This document shows positions 33,130 to 42,488 of a stretch of DNA of 64,000 nt, one piece after another (the first letter of the stretch is position 1; the number at the start of each line of letters is the position of its first letter). The DNA comes from CANDYO01 sp049653745 (GTDB lineage: Bacteria > Pseudomonadota > Alphaproteobacteria > Rickettsiales > CANDYO01): the NCBI GenBank assembly GCA_049653745.1, contig JBASGW010000014.1:1-64000 (forward strand). The letters run 5' to 3'. Under the pieces are notes generated by a model, which made no database searches, had not been told where the DNA came from, and was given only the letters and a program-made list of their open reading frames with translations. The position numbers and the translations under genes are program-made.

Positions 33130-35085
33130 ATGATTGATTCAGATCTAAATAATATTCATCAAAGCGCCCATCTTAATATAGCAGACCTTAATGTTGAAGG
33201 CCTTGAAAGCTCTAAAGAAACTTGGATAAATATTTGTGTTAATGGAACTCAAGAAGAGATTGAACTCGCCACAAAAAAATACACAATACAAATAGAAGAA
33301 GCTTTAAATCAACCTATAGACATTATTCTTAAAAAATCTCAATTTACTAACTTAAATGATACCATAATAATTGACCGCGACCCCGGGAAACAAGCTATGG
33401 AAAGGATGAGAGATAATAACGCCACTGGTAAGAGCTTGCATGAAAAAGCTAAGTCTTCCATTCACGGGAATTCATTAGCCGGATATATTCCAATCAATCA
33501 ATCCTTTAGCAAAGCAGGAGATGACGGAAGGGCGGAAAGATTTAATAGAATAGTACTGGATAGATTTGCATCTCAAAAAACAGACATTAAACAATTAGAA
33601 AGCATATTAGAAACTAAAAACTCTGGACAACACTTAAGCCCAGAACAAGAAGAGAAATTAAAAGTAATTTTAGCTAAAAATCCTATTTCTAAAAAACAAC
33701 TCACCGATAGCAAAGGAAGGGTAATATATGGTTTTAGAGCGGGCTCCGAAGAACCTATTTTTGCTTATAAAAACAAAAAAACAGGCGCCTTCATTAATGA
33801 AAAAACAAACCAAGAAATCATAATATCTCCAGGACAAAACTTTCAAAAGATAGAAATAATGTCTTACATAACAGGAATTACCAAAGGAGAAAATGGCAAG
33901 TTCCAATTACAAACTCAAAGCATCACTGGAGATCATGACCAGCTTGCTATAGGTACCAAAATTAAGAGGGGAAGCACTCTACAAGACATAAATTTAAGTG
34001 GAGAGTCCGGATTTTCTGATGACATAGGTCATGCCGCCACAGTTGCTTTAATAGACGAAACTAAGAAATCGGGCTCAGTTCGTCATGGGCAAGACGCTGG
34101 AGGAGCCGGAACTAAAAATAGCTTAACAGATACAGAAATGCAAATTATCACTACTAATCTTAAAAAATCCAATAATATTGATGATTTTCTAAGTAATGAT
34201 AATATCAAAATAATTGTTGAAAATAAGCTGGGTGGCAACCCTTATCCTGAAAACTTCTCTAGAGGCAATTATGCTGTATATAGACCAAATGGCAATATTA
34301 TGGTTGCACATAATGAGCAAGAAATTATAGATAAATATAATCTCCTAGAAAAAGAAAATTACAATATAGGCATTAACCCTCGTTATGGATGGATGAGGGA
34401 CAAAAACGATAAACTACATCTAGATCCTGAAAAAATTTCGGCACAAACTTTTTTGAGCGAAAAATCTAAAATTGAAAGCCAACTTAATCAGCATCTAAAC
34501 CCAAATGAAAGAAACGACGCAGGAATAGATGCTGATAATTTATATAAGGTGAATTCACTCATTTCATTAATAAAACTACAAAAATCTTCTCCAGAAAAAG
34601 ATAAATCTTTAAAAGCCTCTATGGAAATTCTTCATCTGGCAGAGGAGGAGTTTACTAAAAAATATAAAGTGGTTCCACCAACAATTCTAGCTATAGTAGA
34701 TAAAGAGATTAGACAAGCTAAATTAACCGCATTATTAAAATCAACACAATCGCAAAGCTTACCTTTATCAAGACTAGGGCGCAGATATTCAATTCCAGAA
34801 ATAAAAGTAAAAACCAGTATCTCAACGGGAGTTATAAATACTGCTGAACAAGGATCTAAAAAGAATGATTCAAATCAAATTTTTCAAGCATTACCTCCAT
34901 TGAATCCAAAATATTCAGCACCAAGCACCAACTCCAAAAATCACATATCAACAGAGGAACTAAAACAAAATTTTAAAGTGCAGCCTTCAGCTCTTATTTG
35001 CACTAATTTACCTGCTATTGAGCCAAAATTTCTACGCTCTCAATTACCTTGCAATTCATCTCTTAAACCTACTAGAAAATTATAA
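33130..35085 (+). CDS. Edema factor/CyaA/ExoY-family cyclase toxin homologue
   Basis: A 651-residue protein whose residues about 75-430 follow the calmodulin- or actin-activated nucleotidyl cyclase toxins. HEKAKSSIHGNSLAGYIPIN with QSFSK (104-128) matches their HAKSSDWGLQAGYIPVN with NLSK. SITGDHDQLAIG (264-275) matches LTADIDMFAI and keeps the two metal-binding aspartates (Asp268, Asp270). NPYPENF (370-376) and the following YAVYRPNGNI match NPFPE and IFVVSATG, and GINPRYGW (414-421) matches ENRAYG. The HGTE substrate loop reads NKLGG, and the catalytic His near residue 104-107 is shifted, so activity is uncertain. Residues 430-651 are unrecognised. No Sec signal. It would raise host cyclic nucleotides if active and delivered. 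Confidence 0.75.
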   Translation: MIDSDLNNIHQSAHLNIADLNVEGLESSKETWINICVNGTQEEIELATKKYTIQIEEALNQPIDIILKKSQFTNLNDTIIIDRDPGKQAMERMRDNNATGKSLHEKAKSSIHGNSLAGYIPINQSFSKAGDDGRAERFNRIVLDRFASQKTDIKQLESILETKNSGQHLSPEQEEKLKVILAKNPISKKQLTDSKGRVIYGFRAGSEEPIFAYKNKKTGAFINEKTNQEIIISPGQNFQKIEIMSYITGITKGENGKFQLQTQSITGDHDQLAIGTKIKRGSTLQDINLSGESGFSDDIGHAATVALIDETKKSGSVRHGQDAGGAGTKNSLTDTEMQIITTNLKKSNNIDDFLSNDNIKIIVENKLGGNPYPENFSRGNYAVYRPNGNIMVAHNEQEIIDKYNLLEKENYNIGINPRYGWMRDKNDKLHLDPEKISAQTFLSEKSKIESQLNQHLNPNERNDAGIDADNLYKVNSLISLIKLQKSSPEKDKSLKASMEILHLAEEEFTKKYKVVPPTILAIVDKEIRQAKLTALLKSTQSQSLPLSRLGRRYSIPEIKVKTSISTGVINTAEQGSKKNDSNQIFQALPPLNPKYSAPSTNSKNHISTEELKQNFKVQPSALICTNLPAIEPKFLRSQLPCNSSLKPTRKL

Positions 35086-35181
35086 CTACTTAATATTTTT
35101 TCTTCCTTGAAAATTGACGTTTTTAGTTATATCATCCCATCAAAGATTAGTTATTAACTTTAACAAAAATGGTAGGTTTCG

Positions 35182-36222
35182 ATGTTTCAAAAATTGATAG
35201 GAGCATTTTCTTCAGATATGGCTATAGATTTAGGAACAGCTAACACCTTAGTTTATGTTAAAGGTAAAAATGTTGTACTAAATGAACCTTCAGTAGTTGC
35301 ATTAATTAATGAAAACGGCACTTACAGATCTTATGCTTTTGGCCAAGAAGCAAAAATGATGTTAGGAAGAACTCCTGCAGATATCGAAGCTAAACGACCT
35401 CTAAAAGATGGGGTTATAGCAGATTTTAAAGGCGCAGAGGCAATGATTAAACATTTTATTCATACAGTCCACAAGCGCAGAAGTTTTACCGGACCATTAA
35501 TTATAGTATGCGTCCCTTCAGGGTCAACTCCAGTGGAGAGAAGGGCTATCCAAGAAGCTGCTGAAAGCGCAGGAGCGCGCGATGTGTTTTTAATAGAAGA
35601 ACCCATGGCTGCAGCTCTAGGAGCTGGACTGCCTGTTACTGAACCTACTGGATCAATGATTGTTGACATTGGAGGAGGAACAACAGAAGTTGGAGTTCTA
35701 TCTTTAGGAGGCATCGTTTATTCAAGATCAGTAAGAGTGGGCGGAGATAAAATGGATGAGGCTATCATTTCTTACGTTCGCCGCCATCATAACTTACTAA
35801 TTGGGGAATCAACCGCTGAAAGAATTAAGAAAGAAATTGGATCTGCCTGCCCTCCTGAAGATAAAAAAGGAAAGACTATTGTTATCAAGGGAAGAGATTT
35901 AATTCACGGAATTCCAAAAGAAATAATCTTAACTGAATATCAAATTGCCGAAAGCCTAATTGAACCAGTAAGCCAAATTATTGAAGCTGTTAAAACGGCC
36001 TTAGAATGCACCCCTCCTGAACTTTCTTCAGACATAGTTGACCAAGGGATAGTTCTAAGTGGCGGCGGAGCTTTATTATATAATCTTGATTTAGTAATTA
36101 GAGAAGCAACAAAATTACCAGTATTTATTGCCGAAGATCCTTTAACTTGCGTAGCCAGGGGCACAGGAAGAGTGCTAGAGGAATTTTCTAAACTAAAGCA
36201 TGTGTTATTTAAACAAGACTAA
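35182..36222 (+). CDS. mreB: Rod-shape determining protein MreB
   Basis: The bacterial actin that forms membrane-bound filaments steering lateral wall synthesis. The 346 residues include the phosphate-1 loop DMAIDLGTANTLVYVKG, IVDIGGGTTEVGVLSLGGIV (phosphate 2) and GIVLSGGGALLYNLDLV (adenosine). AGG lies about eight bases before the ATG. mreC is nearby but on the other strand (37.9 kb) rather than directly downstream, so the usual mreBCD operon is broken up. mreD is not seen here. Confidence 0.98.
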   Translation: MFQKLIGAFSSDMAIDLGTANTLVYVKGKNVVLNEPSVVALINENGTYRSYAFGQEAKMMLGRTPADIEAKRPLKDGVIADFKGAEAMIKHFIHTVHKRRSFTGPLIIVCVPSGSTPVERRAIQEAAESAGARDVFLIEEPMAAALGAGLPVTEPTGSMIVDIGGGTTEVGVLSLGGIVYSRSVRVGGDKMDEAIISYVRRHHNLLIGESTAERIKKEIGSACPPEDKKGKTIVIKGRDLIHGIPKEIILTEYQIAESLIEPVSQIIEAVKTALECTPPELSSDIVDQGIVLSGGGALLYNLDLVIREATKLPVFIAEDPLTCVARGTGRVLEEFSKLKHVLFKQD

Positions 36223-36241
36223 TAGTTTTATTTAAAACAAG

Positions 36242-36943
36242 ATGATGAATAGCCTTATAAAGCAAAATCTTAGTTATGCTTACCGCATCATTCATCATCT
36301 TGCTATGGATGATCATACTTATACTCATCTTTCAAGCAGAAGTACGCAGCAAGATCAATATTATATTTATCCTTTTGGATTATGTTTTGATGAAGTAACT
36401 CCAGACAATTTACTTAAGGTAGATTTAAGCGGAAAAATTATCGAAGGCGAAGAGTTTCAATATAATAGAACTGGATATATTATTCACGGCAATATCTATC
36501 AACATCGACCAGACATTCAAGCAATTTTCCATTTGCATACTCCATCTTCAGTTGCAGTGTCAAGCATGAAAGAAGGACTCCTGCCAATAAGCCAATGGGC
36601 ACTGCATTTCTATCAAAAAATAGCATATCATAAATATAACTCTCTTGCCCTAGATTCTAAAATTCATGGCAATGACCTAATTAATGACTTAGGCTCCTCA
36701 AATGTAATGCTAATGCAAAATCATGGCATGCTAACTTGTGGCAAAACTATTATGGAAGCCATGTTTTATGCATATCATTTAGAAATGGCTTGCAAAACTC
36801 AATGCTTAACCCTAAGCATGGGAAAAGAATTAGCCTATCCAGAGGAAGAAGTCTGCCAGCAAGCAGTTCAAGATTTACTTAGCTTTGAAGAAAATTTAGG
36901 CGAAAGAGACTGGCATGCTTGGGTTAGAAAAATCAACAAATAA
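36242..36943 (+). CDS. Class II aldolase/adducin-family protein
   Basis: A 233-residue zinc-dependent aldolase-fold protein. Likely zinc ligands are His97 and His99 (AIFHLHTPSSVAVSS) and His161 (LMQNHGMLTCGKTIMEAM). YIYPFGLCFDEVTPDNLLKVDLSG is the family's N-terminal block, and a catalytic acid such as Glu is not obvious in its usual place. It follows mreB by 19 bases. Members range from fuculose-phosphate aldolase to adducin-like proteins, and the substrate is unknown. Confidence 0.85.
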   Translation: MMNSLIKQNLSYAYRIIHHLAMDDHTYTHLSSRSTQQDQYYIYPFGLCFDEVTPDNLLKVDLSGKIIEGEEFQYNRTGYIIHGNIYQHRPDIQAIFHLHTPSSVAVSSMKEGLLPISQWALHFYQKIAYHKYNSLALDSKIHGNDLINDLGSSNVMLMQNHGMLTCGKTIMEAMFYAYHLEMACKTQCLTLSMGKELAYPEEEVCQQAVQDLLSFEENLGERDWHAWVRKINK

Positions 36944-36951
36944 CATTTTAC

Positions 36952-37887
36952 TTAAACAGACCTCAAAAAAAGCTTACATTGCTCAAGAATTTCACAAAAC
37001 TCCTCATTAGGATTCTCTGCCACATAAGATAATAAATCAGGATGATTAAATTGATGCTTAAACCAAGTGGTTTGACGTTTAGCATAATTACGCACCACTT
37101 GTTGAGATTTCTCAGTTGCTTGATTTAAGCTCCAATCTCCAGCTAAATAATTTCTTAATTCTGGCACTCCATGCGACTTCATAATACCAGTCTCCAAATT
37201 ATAATTCTGATCTATAAGAAATTTTACTTCCTCAAGAACTCCCGCCCCTAACATATCTAAAAATCTCTGATTACAATTACGATATAAAATTTCTCTATCA
37301 GGTTGTAAAATAATCATTCTAAAAGAACTTAGAGGGAAATATTTAAGATTATTTTTCTGCCAATAATCTAGAGGATATCCTGTTATTTTTAATACTTCAT
37401 AAGCTCTTAGAACTTTCTTAATATTATTTGGTTCAATTTTGTCTGCGGATACAGGATCAACTTCTTTTAGTAATTTATGAAAATTTATCGCCCCAACTTC
37501 TTTAGCTAATGTTCTAAAATTATCGCGATCTTCATCAGGTATCTCGGGTATTGAACTTAATCCAAATATTAAATGCTTAAGATAAAAACCCGTTCCTCCT
37601 ACTAAAATAATAGGTTTATCACTATGAGCGATAATTTCACAAACATTTTTAATCCATCTAGCAATATCATATTTTTCATCCCCCATAACATAACCAAATA
37701 AGAAATGAGGAACATCTTGCCTCTCTTTAGCGGTTGGCTGCGCAGAAATAATAGGATTTTCCTTATACACTTGCAAAGAATCAGCGTTAATAACTATTCC
37801 ATCAATCTCTTTAGCTAGATTTATAGCAAAACTAGTTTTACCACTAGCTGTGGGACCAGCAATAATAATAATTTTTTTTTCATTCAT
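36952..37887 (-). CDS. miaA: tRNA dimethylallyltransferase
   Basis: Adds the isopentenyl group to A37 of tRNAs reading UNN codons. The P-loop is IAGPTASGKTSFAINLA, followed by INADSLQVYKENPIISAQPT, VGGTGFYLKHLIFG and NYAKRQTTWFKHQFN. I choose ATG 37887 (MNEKKIIII) rather than 37911, because it overlaps the mreC stop by a few bases in a coupled arrangement. The longer start would overlap mreC by 32 bases and add eight residues without a family match. It is co-transcribed behind mreC. Confidence 0.96.
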   Translation of the reverse strand: MNEKKIIIIAGPTASGKTSFAINLAKEIDGIVINADSLQVYKENPIISAQPTAKERQDVPHFLFGYVMGDEKYDIARWIKNVCEIIAHSDKPIILVGGTGFYLKHLIFGLSSIPEIPDEDRDNFRTLAKEVGAINFHKLLKEVDPVSADKIEPNNIKKVLRAYEVLKITGYPLDYWQKNNLKYFPLSSFRMIILQPDREILYRNCNQRFLDMLGAGVLEEVKFLIDQNYNLETGIMKSHGVPELRNYLAGDWSLNQATEKSQQVVRNYAKRQTTWFKHQFNHPDLLSYVAENPNEEFCEILEQCKLFLRSV

Positions 37888-38671
37888 AAGATGACTGCAA
37901 AACTTGAACAAACTCTATTTTATTTAGATCAATACTTGGCTTTATATAAAAAATATTTTCTCTTTTAATAACTGAACCAACTATTATATTAGGAATTATT
38001 TGTGGATTATCATAACTTGTTACAACTAATTCACTTTCCTCAAGTGCTTGAGAATTTAAATAATCGCAAATCAAGTCATTTCTTGCAATTCCAGAAGCAA
38101 TAAAATTAAGTTTTGAACTTAAACTAATAACCGGTATTTTAGAGTCATAATCAGTAATCAATAATAAGTTTGATGTATTTTCACTCACCGAAACAATTCT
38201 TCCAACCAAATAATTATTAGAAAGAACCATCTGCCATTTTTTAATACCATCTCTTTTACCAGCATTAATTATATATTCCTGATGTAAGTAATTATTACTT
38301 TTTGCAATAATTTGAGCACTAATAAATTTATATGGTAAAGATTTAGTAAAATTAAGAGCTTCCTTTAATTGCTGATTTTCTTCTTCTACTTGCTTATAGA
38401 GGTAAAAATAATATTCTAAAAATTCATTTCTTTTTTTAAGAGTTTTATTTTCTTCAAAAGTTACAAATAACTGGGTTATATTATTAAAAAAATTACGGAC
38501 AGAATAGAAAGCAGAGCTAGTTTCTTGCAAAACAGGGGATGCAAAATCTAATATCCTTGAATGAATTTCATCATATATTGGGTGCTCTTTTTTATAACTT
38601 GATATTAGAGTTATAACTAAAATCAAACATAGAATGAATGATATATTGTTTTTAGTAACTATTTTCATCAT
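37880..38671 (-). CDS. mreC: Rod-shape determining protein MreC
   Basis: A periplasmic scaffold of the elongation machinery, 263 residues. The N-terminal membrane helix is at residues 9-25 (NISFILCLILVITLISSY). A coiled coil follows at about 70-110 (FEENKTLKKRNEFLEYYFYLYKQVEEENQQLKEAL), then the beta-barrel domain (INAGKRDGIKKWQMVLSNNYLVGRI; DYDSKIPVISLSS). It is unusually on the opposite strand from mreB and is followed by miaA. Confidence 0.93.
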   Translation of the reverse strand: MMKIVTKNNISFILCLILVITLISSYKKEHPIYDEIHSRILDFASPVLQETSSAFYSVRNFFNNITQLFVTFEENKTLKKRNEFLEYYFYLYKQVEEENQQLKEALNFTKSLPYKFISAQIIAKSNNYLHQEYIINAGKRDGIKKWQMVLSNNYLVGRIVSVSENTSNLLLITDYDSKIPVISLSSKLNFIASGIARNDLICDYLNSQALEESELVVTSYDNPQIIPNIIVGSVIKRENIFYIKPSIDLNKIEFVQVLQSSYE

Positions 38672-38774
38672 CTAGAACTAAGTTAGTTTATATTGTTATT
38701 CATCATGTCACGTCACTTTGCCATATGCAATAAGCATTTTTATATATCTCAAAAATTTTTATTATCATAAGTTC

Positions 38775-38818
38775 GATTATAGATAATGGTTATCTTTTAT
38801 AAAAAAATCTGCTATATT
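38775..38818 (+). promoter_or_regulatory. Promoter of hemC with possible iron-responsive box
   Basis: TTATCT (38790-38795) and TATATT (38813-38818), 17 bases apart, make a plausible promoter. Over the -35 lies the dyad GATAATGGTTATC (38782-38794), which with GATTAT just before it resembles a Fur box (repeats of GATAAT). Iron control of heme synthesis would make sense. The match is by eye and no regulator gene is in the window. Confidence 0.4.
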
Positions 38819-38853
38819 TTGCGCAATATTATAGCAAATAAGTAGCAGCAAAG

Positions 38854-39753
38854 ATGAAATATAAAGTTGGCACCAGGGATAGTAAGTTAGCTTTACGCCA
38901 AACTCAATTAGTGATCGAAGCTCTAACTCAAAAAAATCCTCAAATTACCCTAGATCAATTTGAAATAGTTAAGATAAAAACTAAGGGAGATAATATTTTA
39001 AATAAAAATTTATCAGAAATAGGTGGTAAAAACTTATTTGTTAAAGAAATAGAAGATGCGTTATTAGATAATCAAATAGACTTTGCTGTTCACTCTTTAA
39101 AAGACCTCACTGGAAATTTAGACCCAAAACTAACTATTGCTGCGTGCCTAGAAAGAGAAGATCCAAGAGATGCTTTTGTTTCTCTTCAATATGAATCTTT
39201 GGCTTCATTGCCCCATGGATCAGTAGTTGGAACTTCATCAATCAGGCGTAAATCTATAGCCCTAGCATATCACCCATATTTAGTTGCCATACCTTTCAGA
39301 GGTAATGTATTAACACGTCTGGAAAAACTAAAACAAAAGCAAGTGGATGCAACTTTCTTAGCCGTGGCTGGATTAAAAAGACTAGGCATTGATCAAACAT
39401 TATACACTCCTTTACATACTGACGATTTTTTACCTGCAGTATCTCAAGGCATTATAGGGGTTCAATGCAATAAATCAGATGACAAAATAATAAATCTACT
39501 TGCGCACATTAACCATCTTGAAACAGAAATTATAACTAGGGCTGAAAGATCCTTTTTAGAATGCCTTAATGCCGATTGCACCACTCCAATAGCAGCCTAC
39601 GCTACATTAAATCAAGAAAGTATAAATTTAGAATGCTTAGTAATAAACTCTCATGGAAAAATTTTTAGAGAAAACATCCAAGCTTCTTCTAAAGATGCCA
39701 GCAAGATCGGCTATGAAATGGGAATAAAATTCAAGAAACATCTAATCTCATGA
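38854..39753 (+). CDS. hemC: Porphobilinogen deaminase
   Basis: Joins four porphobilinogens into hydroxymethylbilane. The N-terminus YKVGTRDSKLALRQTQLV, DFAVHSLKDL (catalytic Asp), VGTSSIRRKS and the cofactor-binding Cys242 (LNADCTTPIAAYA) are all present. The 299-residue length is normal. First gene of a tight hemC-hemD-mitofilin-like-hemY cluster; hemD overlaps its end by four bases. Confidence 0.97.
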   Translation: MKYKVGTRDSKLALRQTQLVIEALTQKNPQITLDQFEIVKIKTKGDNILNKNLSEIGGKNLFVKEIEDALLDNQIDFAVHSLKDLTGNLDPKLTIAACLEREDPRDAFVSLQYESLASLPHGSVVGTSSIRRKSIALAYHPYLVAIPFRGNVLTRLEKLKQKQVDATFLAVAGLKRLGIDQTLYTPLHTDDFLPAVSQGIIGVQCNKSDDKIINLLAHINHLETEIITRAERSFLECLNADCTTPIAAYATLNQESINLECLVINSHGKIFRENIQASSKDASKIGYEMGIKFKKHLIS

Positions 39754-40445
39754 AAATTATTATTACCAGGCCACTAGACGAAGCTAGAATTCTAGCCAAA
39801 AAACTAGAAATCCTTGGATATCAAACAATATTAGCTCCTTTACTAGAAATAAAATTTACAAAAAATGTTGATTTTAATCAGCTTTATAATTACCAAGCAA
39901 TAATTATAACTAGTCGAAACGCTATAAAAGCCATCGCTAAAGTGGATAAAGGGTTAAAATTGCTGATACTGGGCAAAGAAAGTTATGATTATGCAAAATC
40001 ATTAGGATTTTTTAATTGTATATTTGTAGGAGAAAATATTGAACAGCTAAAAAACAATATTCTAAATTATGATAATTTACTCTACTTATCTGGAGCCGAC
40101 GTTACCGATGATCTAAAAAGCCTCAAGCAAAAAATTGATCGTAAAATTATTTACAAGGCAGAACAAATTATAAATCCTTCAGAAGAATTATTAGGGATTA
40201 TAAAACAAGATCAACTTAAAATATGTTTATTTCTCTCAGCAAGAACTGCTCAAGCATTCGCTAATATTATTGTAAATAATGGCCTAAAACAATATTGTAA
40301 AAGCATTATTTCTTTGACATTGAGCAATAAAATAGCACATAATTTAGAGCATTTAAATTTTAATGCTTGTTATGTAACACAAGAAGCAACACTTAATAGC
40401 CTAGTAAATCTTATAAATAGAGTTTATAATGCTCACCAACGATAA
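39750..40445 (+). CDS. hemD: Uroporphyrinogen-III synthase
   Basis: Closes and inverts ring D of hydroxymethylbilane. Sequence conservation in this family is low; the signs are IIITRPLDEARILAKKLEILGYQTILAPLLEI at the start, IITSRNAIKAI and FLSARTAQAFANII, plus its place directly after hemC. The 231-residue length fits. It overlaps hemC by four bases and the next gene by 17. Confidence 0.88.
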   Translation: MKIIITRPLDEARILAKKLEILGYQTILAPLLEIKFTKNVDFNQLYNYQAIIITSRNAIKAIAKVDKGLKLLILGKESYDYAKSLGFFNCIFVGENIEQLKNNILNYDNLLYLSGADVTDDLKSLKQKIDRKIIYKAEQIINPSEELLGIIKQDQLKICLFLSARTAQAFANIIVNNGLKQYCKSIISLTLSNKIAHNLEHLNFNACYVTQEATLNSLVNLINRVYNAHQR

Positions 40446-41295
40446 AAAGCAAGAATCTAACAATTCTACGGATCAAACACCAAAGAAATTAAATAAAGCA
40501 CTGAAGTTTAGTTTTTTATTTATTATTGGTATTGCGATATTTATTTTACTTTATATAAATTTTCAATCCATTTATAAAATAAAAAATATTCTCCCTCAGA
40601 AAAGTGAAATTTTCAATACTATAATTACAACTTCTGCAAAAAAAGATACCTCATACACTAATGCTAAAGAGGCTGCAGATAATGATCTTCTAGAAAAACC
40701 GGAAGTATCAAATAAAAATAATAATGTAAATTCCACTGAAGACAAAATATTTTCCTGTCTAAACCAAGAAAATATCAATTGCACTGCATTACTAAGCTTC
40801 ACACAAGATTATTATATTATGCATTCTTATGCTACAAAGGGGCAAGATTTCTCTGAATCCTTAGTCAAACTTCAACAATATAAAATTAATTCTGAAGATC
40901 TAAAACAAAATTTATCTTACCTAATGCCTTTAGCTAATAAAAATAATAGCATTGAGTATTTAAGCTCTAAGTTTGCAGAGCTGATTAAATTAATATATAA
41001 AAACTCAAGAGAATCTACTTTTTTAGAACTCAGTAATTACTTCCTTATTAGAAAAATTAATGATAGAGCTTTAAAAAGCGACGATTTGGATAACAAAATT
41101 TTTATAATTGAAAAAGCCTTGGCGAATAATAATTTAAGTAGTATTAATGAAGAACTCCAATTAATAAACCAGAATTTTAATTCCTTTAATATCTTTAAAA
41201 TAGAAATGGATAATAAAGTTAAAATTGAATCCAGCATGTCAAGCATAGAAAAAATTCTTCTAAGTAAACCAGACTGTAATATAGTGAGTAAATAA
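40429..41295 (+). CDS. Mitofilin-like membrane protein in the hem cluster
   Basis: A 288-residue protein with one membrane helix at residues 28-45 (FSFLFIIGIAIFILLYIN), a short cytoplasmic N-terminus rich in Lys/Asn, and a long helical periplasmic part. Alphaproteobacteria keep a mitofilin (Mic60)-like gene in this slot between hemD and hemY. Sequence similarity alone is too weak to prove it, so the call leans on position and topology. A cysteine pair (residues about 110 and 118) lies in the mid-region. Confidence 0.6.
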   Translation: MLTNDKKQESNNSTDQTPKKLNKALKFSFLFIIGIAIFILLYINFQSIYKIKNILPQKSEIFNTIITTSAKKDTSYTNAKEAADNDLLEKPEVSNKNNNVNSTEDKIFSCLNQENINCTALLSFTQDYYIMHSYATKGQDFSESLVKLQQYKINSEDLKQNLSYLMPLANKNNSIEYLSSKFAELIKLIYKNSRESTFLELSNYFLIRKINDRALKSDDLDNKIFIIEKALANNNLSSINEELQLINQNFNSFNIFKIEMDNKVKIESSMSSIEKILLSKPDCNIVSK

Positions 41296-41297
41296 TA

Positions 41298-42488
41298 ATG
41301 CGCATAATTATTTTTGTTTTATTTTTAGCAAGTATACTAGGAGCAGCTTGGTTAACTCTTGGAAATGAAAATAATATGATTTCAATTGAAATACTAAATT
41401 ATCATATTGATGTGTCAATAATTTTAGCTATTGCCTTTCTTTTCCTCTTTATCACAACTATTACTTTGGTAATTTATTTCTTATCATTTTTATTTAATGC
41501 GCCCAGCTCTATAAAAAAACACTTTCAAGAAAAACAAAATCAACAAGATTTAATATTGCTATTAAATGGTTTTTCACATTTGCATCAAGATAATTTATCA
41601 AATACGAAACAACTATTAAAAAAAATCACCTCTCATAAGGATGATGCTCATTTACAAAATTTAAAGCCAATAATTTCTCTATTAATTACTCAACTCAATT
41701 ATATTATTTATAATGAAAATCCTACTAATGAAGAGCTTGAAGATTCATTACTAAATTTATTGCAGTACGAAGAAATGAAATTAACAGCCTTAAAAGGCCT
41801 AATTACTATTAGAATGGATAAGCATCGCTATTATGATGCCCTTATTTATGCCGAGAAGGCTTTTGGAATGGATCCAAAATTACCTTGGCTTATTAACTAC
41901 CTAATCAAGATCTATACTGAGCTTGGTCTTTATGATAAAGCCGAAAATATTATTAATAAAGCTTACAGCTATGACTTTATAAATAAAACTGAATTAAATT
42001 CTTTACTAGCCAAAAATTTTTATGGTCATGCAGTTTACTTAATTTCTTCTTCAGAATCAGAAAAAGCAATCAAAGTCCTTGAAAAATCATTAAAAATTGA
42101 TCCATCTTATTATGATGCTGTGCTTACTTTGATTGGACTTCAAGAAGAACAAAAATTAGTATATAAATATATTGAAAAAGCTTGGAAAATTAAACCTTCT
42201 TTAGAGCTAGCAAAGTTAATGCTTAATTGCTCAAATCATGAAACTTTAAATAAAAGAGTTAAATTACTTGAAGGGTTAATTAGCTGCAATCCTGAAGCAA
42301 AAGAAGGATATTTAGTTTTAGCTGAATTATATTTAGAAGAAAAAATGATAGATTATGCCAAAAAAACTATGAATAAATTACTAACATTGCATGCTCCAGA
42401 TTTTTATACTTGTAAATTAATGGCTATTATTGAAGCTAGCGCTCATAGCAGCCATAGCATAATTATTAACTGGTTAAATAAACTATGA
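41298..42488 (+). CDS. hemY: HemY-like TPR membrane protein
   Basis: A 396-residue protein with two N-terminal membrane helices (residues 2-19 and 37-68) in the HemY_N arrangement, then TPR-like helical pairs (YYDALIYAEKAFGMDPKLPWLINYLIKIYTELGLYDKAENIINKA-type repeats across about 175-390). HemY proteins accompany the heme genes but their exact role is unsettled; this is not the protoporphyrinogen oxidase of Bacillus that shares the name. The last four bases overlap rnc. Confidence 0.85.
   Translation: MRIIIFVLFLASILGAAWLTLGNENNMISIEILNYHIDVSIILAIAFLFLFITTITLVIYFLSFLFNAPSSIKKHFQEKQNQQDLILLLNGFSHLHQDNLSNTKQLLKKITSHKDDAHLQNLKPIISLLITQLNYIIYNENPTNEELEDSLLNLLQYEEMKLTALKGLITIRMDKHRYYDALIYAEKAFGMDPKLPWLINYLIKIYTELGLYDKAENIINKAYSYDFINKTELNSLLAKNFYGHAVYLISSSESEKAIKVLEKSLKIDPSYYDAVLTLIGLQEEQKLVYKYIEKAWKIKPSLELAKLMLNCSNHETLNKRVKLLEGLISCNPEAKEGYLVLAELYLEEKMIDYAKKTMNKLLTLHAPDFYTCKLMAIIEASAHSSHSIIINWLNKL

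Noticed and set aside
33670..33906. Minus-strand frame inside the cyclase-like gene
   Set aside because: Antisense shadow; the plus-strand frame carries the conserved motifs.
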